Positions 6,088 to 8,084 of a stretch of 8,084 bases of DNA are shown here, in pieces. The number at the start of each line of letters is the position of its first letter. The stretch's first letter is position 1. Under the pieces are notes generated by a model, which ran no database searches, was not told where the DNA came from, and was given only the letters and a program-made list of their open reading frames with translations. A program made the translations under genes and the position numbers. The stretch is from Sulfuriferula sp. (GTDB taxonomy: Bacteria; Pseudomonadota; Gammaproteobacteria; Burkholderiales; Sulfuriferulaceae): assembly GCA_027311185.1 (NCBI GenBank), contig DAICZK010000062.1:1-8084 (forward strand), written 5' to 3'.

Positions 6088-7470
6088 ATGATGGCGACCA
6101 TGGAAACCCATACCGCATTACTGCAAAAATACAGCAAACCCGGCCCCCGCTACACCTCCTACCCGACGGCGCCGTACTTTGCGGAGTCGTTTGACGAGCA
6201 CCCGTGGCGCGACGAATTGCTTGCCACCCAAACGGATGGCCGCGATTTGTCCTTGTACGTGCATATTCCCTTTTGCGACAGCCTTTGTTATTACTGCGGC
6301 TGCAACATGATAGCGACCAGGGATTATGATAAAGCGCGCGACTATCTGGCTATCCTGTTTCAGGAAATCGACCGGACTGCGGCTATCGTCGACACCTCGC
6401 GTATCGTGCGGCAGATTCACTGGGGCGGCGGCACCCCGACTTATCTGCGGCCGGACGATATTCGCGCGCTGTTCGGGCATCTTGCGGCACGATTCCAGAT
6501 TAGCGCCGACGCCGAAATCGGCTGCGAAGTTGATCCGCGCGAGCTGAGCCGGGAACACGTTCAGGCACTTAAAGACGCTGGCTTTAACCGCCTGAGTCTA
6601 GGCGTACAGGATCTGGACGCGCGAGTGCAGACGGCGGTCAACCGCGTGCAGCCCGAAGCGCTGATACGCGAGGTGTACGGATGGATGCGCGAAGCCGGAT
6701 TCGGAAGCATCAATATGGATCTGATGGTCGGGCTGCCGCATCAGACTGTGCAGTCCTTTGCGCAAACGCTGGACCGCATCGTCGATATGCAGCCCGACAG
6801 GCTGGCGGTATTCGGCTATGCCCACGTACCCTGGGTAAAAAAACATCAAAAACTGATCCACGACGCCGACCTGCCGGATTTCGATACGCGCATCGCGCTA
6901 CAGAAGCTGATCATGGAACGCCTGGGCGCGGCGGGCTACGTCTACATCGGCATGGATCACTTTGCGCGGCCCACCGACGAGCTGGTCAAAGCGCGTCACG
7001 ACAAAACGCTGTGGCGCAATTTTCAGGGCTATACCACGCACAAGAACTGCGATATTTATGCCTTCGGCGTATCGGCGATCAGCCAGACCGACGAAGTTTA
7101 CGTGCAGAATGCCAAGAATCTCGGCGACTACCAGAATGCCATCGCCTCGGGGGCGCTGGCTACAGAGCGGGGCGTGCGGATTTCGCGCGACGACAAATTG
7201 CGGCGCGACGCGATTGTATCCATTATGTGCGACCTGGAACTGGATAAGGCAGAATTCGGCGCAAAATGGGGCATCGACTTCGATACCTACTTCAAGGACG
7301 GACTGCGCGAACTACAGGACATGGCGACCGACGGGCTGGTGGAGGTCGACCCGGAACGCATACGCGTGACCGATCCCGGACGGATTTTCCTGCGCAATAT
7401 CGCCATGGCTTTCGACGCTTACCTGCAAACGCCGTCCGAGACCGCGCCACGCTACTCGCGCACCCTTTGA
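6088..7470 (+). CDS. hemN: Oxygen-independent coproporphyrinogen III dehydrogenase
   Basis: Cytoplasmic radical-SAM enzyme of haem biosynthesis that oxidatively decarboxylates the two propionates of rings A and B of coproporphyrinogen III to vinyl groups, giving protoporphyrinogen IX without oxygen. The 460-residue frame is intact and close to the 457 of E. coli HemN. The N-terminal PGPRYTSYPTAPYF is diagnostic. The cluster motif CDSLCYYCGC supplies Cys63, Cys67 and Cys70, plus the HemN-specific Cys72. HWGGGTPTYL, EVDPRELS, FNRLSLGVQD and NMDLMVGLPHQT follow, and the C-terminal domain has the HemN-type YTTHKNCDIYAFGVSAIS. This is true HemN, not HemW, because of the fourth cysteine and the C-terminal domain. 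Three ATGs (6088, 6091, 6100) are possible and none has a clear ribosome binding site. It stands alone on its strand. Confidence 0.97.
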   Translation: MMATMETHTALLQKYSKPGPRYTSYPTAPYFAESFDEHPWRDELLATQTDGRDLSLYVHIPFCDSLCYYCGCNMIATRDYDKARDYLAILFQEIDRTAAIVDTSRIVRQIHWGGGTPTYLRPDDIRALFGHLAARFQISADAEIGCEVDPRELSREHVQALKDAGFNRLSLGVQDLDARVQTAVNRVQPEALIREVYGWMREAGFGSINMDLMVGLPHQTVQSFAQTLDRIVDMQPDRLAVFGYAHVPWVKKHQKLIHDADLPDFDTRIALQKLIMERLGAAGYVYIGMDHFARPTDELVKARHDKTLWRNFQGYTTHKNCDIYAFGVSAISQTDEVYVQNAKNLGDYQNAIASGALATERGVRISRDDKLRRDAIVSIMCDLELDKAEFGAKWGIDFDTYFKDGLRELQDMATDGLVEVDPERIRVTDPGRIFLRNIAMAFDAYLQTPSETAPRYSRTL

Positions 7471-7482
7471 GTCGCGGCGTTT

Positions 7483-8084
7483 TCAGCCTTGTGCGAATGC
7501 CGGCTTGTCACCGGTCAGTAAATAGTGCAACAGCTCGCGCACGGGACGGATAGCGGCGCCAAAAGGCAATGTCTCCGAGCCCCTGAAAAACAGGCCTTTA
7601 CTGATGTCTCCGCGCAACGCGGCGGCGAGTTGCGAATCGATGCAGAACTGGCCCGCCTTCGCGATACCATCGCGCAACCCACACTGGGTCAGGCATTGCA
7701 GTCCCGAAGCGCAACGTTCGGGATGGCTTTTGGTGCAGCCCTGCAATTTGGCTTCGCGACGTAGATAATTGCCTAACCACGGCGTAAGCACCGCGCGCGC
7801 CGGTAAGCCGGCAACACTCATGAAGGTGACGATATCTTCCGGCTTCGCCTCGGCCAGCACCTGCTTGAAATTGGGGTGAGCATCGCCTTCCTCAGTCACT
7901 GCAAATGGCGTGCCCAGCTGCACTGCGCTGGCGCCCAGCGCTAGCAGCACACGAATTTTTTCGTGGGTATTGATGCCGCCGGCCGTAATCAGCGGAATAC
8001 GTTCGCGCTCGATGTCCAGCTCCTTGAACAGCTGGAAAACGCTCTCCAGTACGCCAGGGAAATCGAAACGAGGATCGTTAATAT
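7483..8084 (-). CDS. Nitronate monooxygenase (NAD(P)H-dependent flavin oxidoreductase family), C-terminal part
   Basis: FMN-dependent TIM-barrel enzyme of the nitronate monooxygenase (former 2-nitropropane dioxygenase) family, which oxidises alkyl nitronates; several relatives have other or unknown substrates. About 200 C-terminal residues are present and the frame stays open to the right edge, so the N-terminus lies outside. A GTG at 7950 is internal, because the frame upstream reads PLITAGGINTHEKIRVLLALG, which is barrel sequence. The FMN-phosphate segment AGGINTHEK then GASAVQLGTPF is followed by the family's C-terminal region VAGLPARAV, TPWLGNYL, CLTQCGLRDG, GQFCID and GLFFRGSETLPFG. The cysteine-containing stretch (CTKSHPERC, CLTQC) is typical of one bacterial subgroup. 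It converges on hemN with a 12-base gap that shows no clear terminator hairpin. Confidence 0.9.
   Translation of the reverse strand, partial: INDPRFDFPGVLESVFQLFKELDIERERIPLITAGGINTHEKIRVLLALGASAVQLGTPFAVTEEGDAHPNFKQVLAEAKPEDIVTFMSVAGLPARAVLTPWLGNYLRREAKLQGCTKSHPERCASGLQCLTQCGLRDGIAKAGQFCIDSQLAAALRGDISKGLFFRGSETLPFGAAIRPVRELLHYLLTGDKPAFAQG

Noticed and set aside
6681..7247. A 188-codon open frame in another frame inside hemN
   Set aside because: The hemN frame is intact and conserved throughout; the overlapping product is arginine-rich and low in recognisable motifs, as expected of a shadow frame.
7948..7950. GTG as start of the nitronate monooxygenase
   Set aside because: The frame upstream to the window edge encodes conserved barrel sequence (AGGINTHEK), so this codon is internal and the gene is partial.
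1..8084. CRISPR array, insertion sequence, integrase or attachment-site repeats
   Set aside because: No regularly spaced repeats, transposase-like frames or paired terminal repeats were seen in reading the window on both strands.

Overview
The window looks like a chromosomal stretch of a proteobacterium, most likely a betaproteobacterium. That call rests on the protein flavour (NrdG2-type activase, HemN, nitronate monooxygenase) and GC-rich third codon positions. No marker gene fixes the taxon, so it is an inference of moderate confidence.

Layout. (1) 1-1913, plus strand: an anaerobic (class III) ribonucleotide reductase operon. It holds the C-terminal half of NrdD, a separate 64-residue ORF carrying the glycyl-radical motif, and the radical-SAM activase NrdG. 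(2) 1979-2493, minus strand: a YafQ-type toxin and its ribbon-helix-helix antitoxin, overlapping by one base. (3) 2494-3533: a spacer with a palindrome and a classical MerR-type promoter (19-bp spacer), then merR and a carboxymuconolactone-decarboxylase-family gene. (4) 3530-5851, minus strand: a three-gene operon of two Fe(II)/2-oxoglutarate oxygenase-like proteins and a protein built from three RidA-like units. The last has the architecture of the chorismatases (FkbO/Hyg5/XanB2). (5) 6088-7470, plus strand: intact hemN, divergent from that operon. (6) 7483-8084, minus strand: the C-terminal part of a nitronate monooxygenase running off the window.

Functional picture. nrdD/nrdG supply deoxynucleotides and HemN supplies haem without oxygen, so the host can probably live anaerobically or microaerobically. 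The oxygenase/chorismatase-like operon is the most unusual part and may make or modify a hydroxybenzoate-type compound; this is inference.

Quality warning. Four genes are broken by small frameshifts, six in all, each in a G/C run, a GC dinucleotide repeat or an A/T homopolymer, and each explicable as a loss of one or two bases. The proteins are otherwise well conserved across the breaks. Uncorrected sequencing errors are the simplest explanation, and the annotations below describe the reconstructed proteins.
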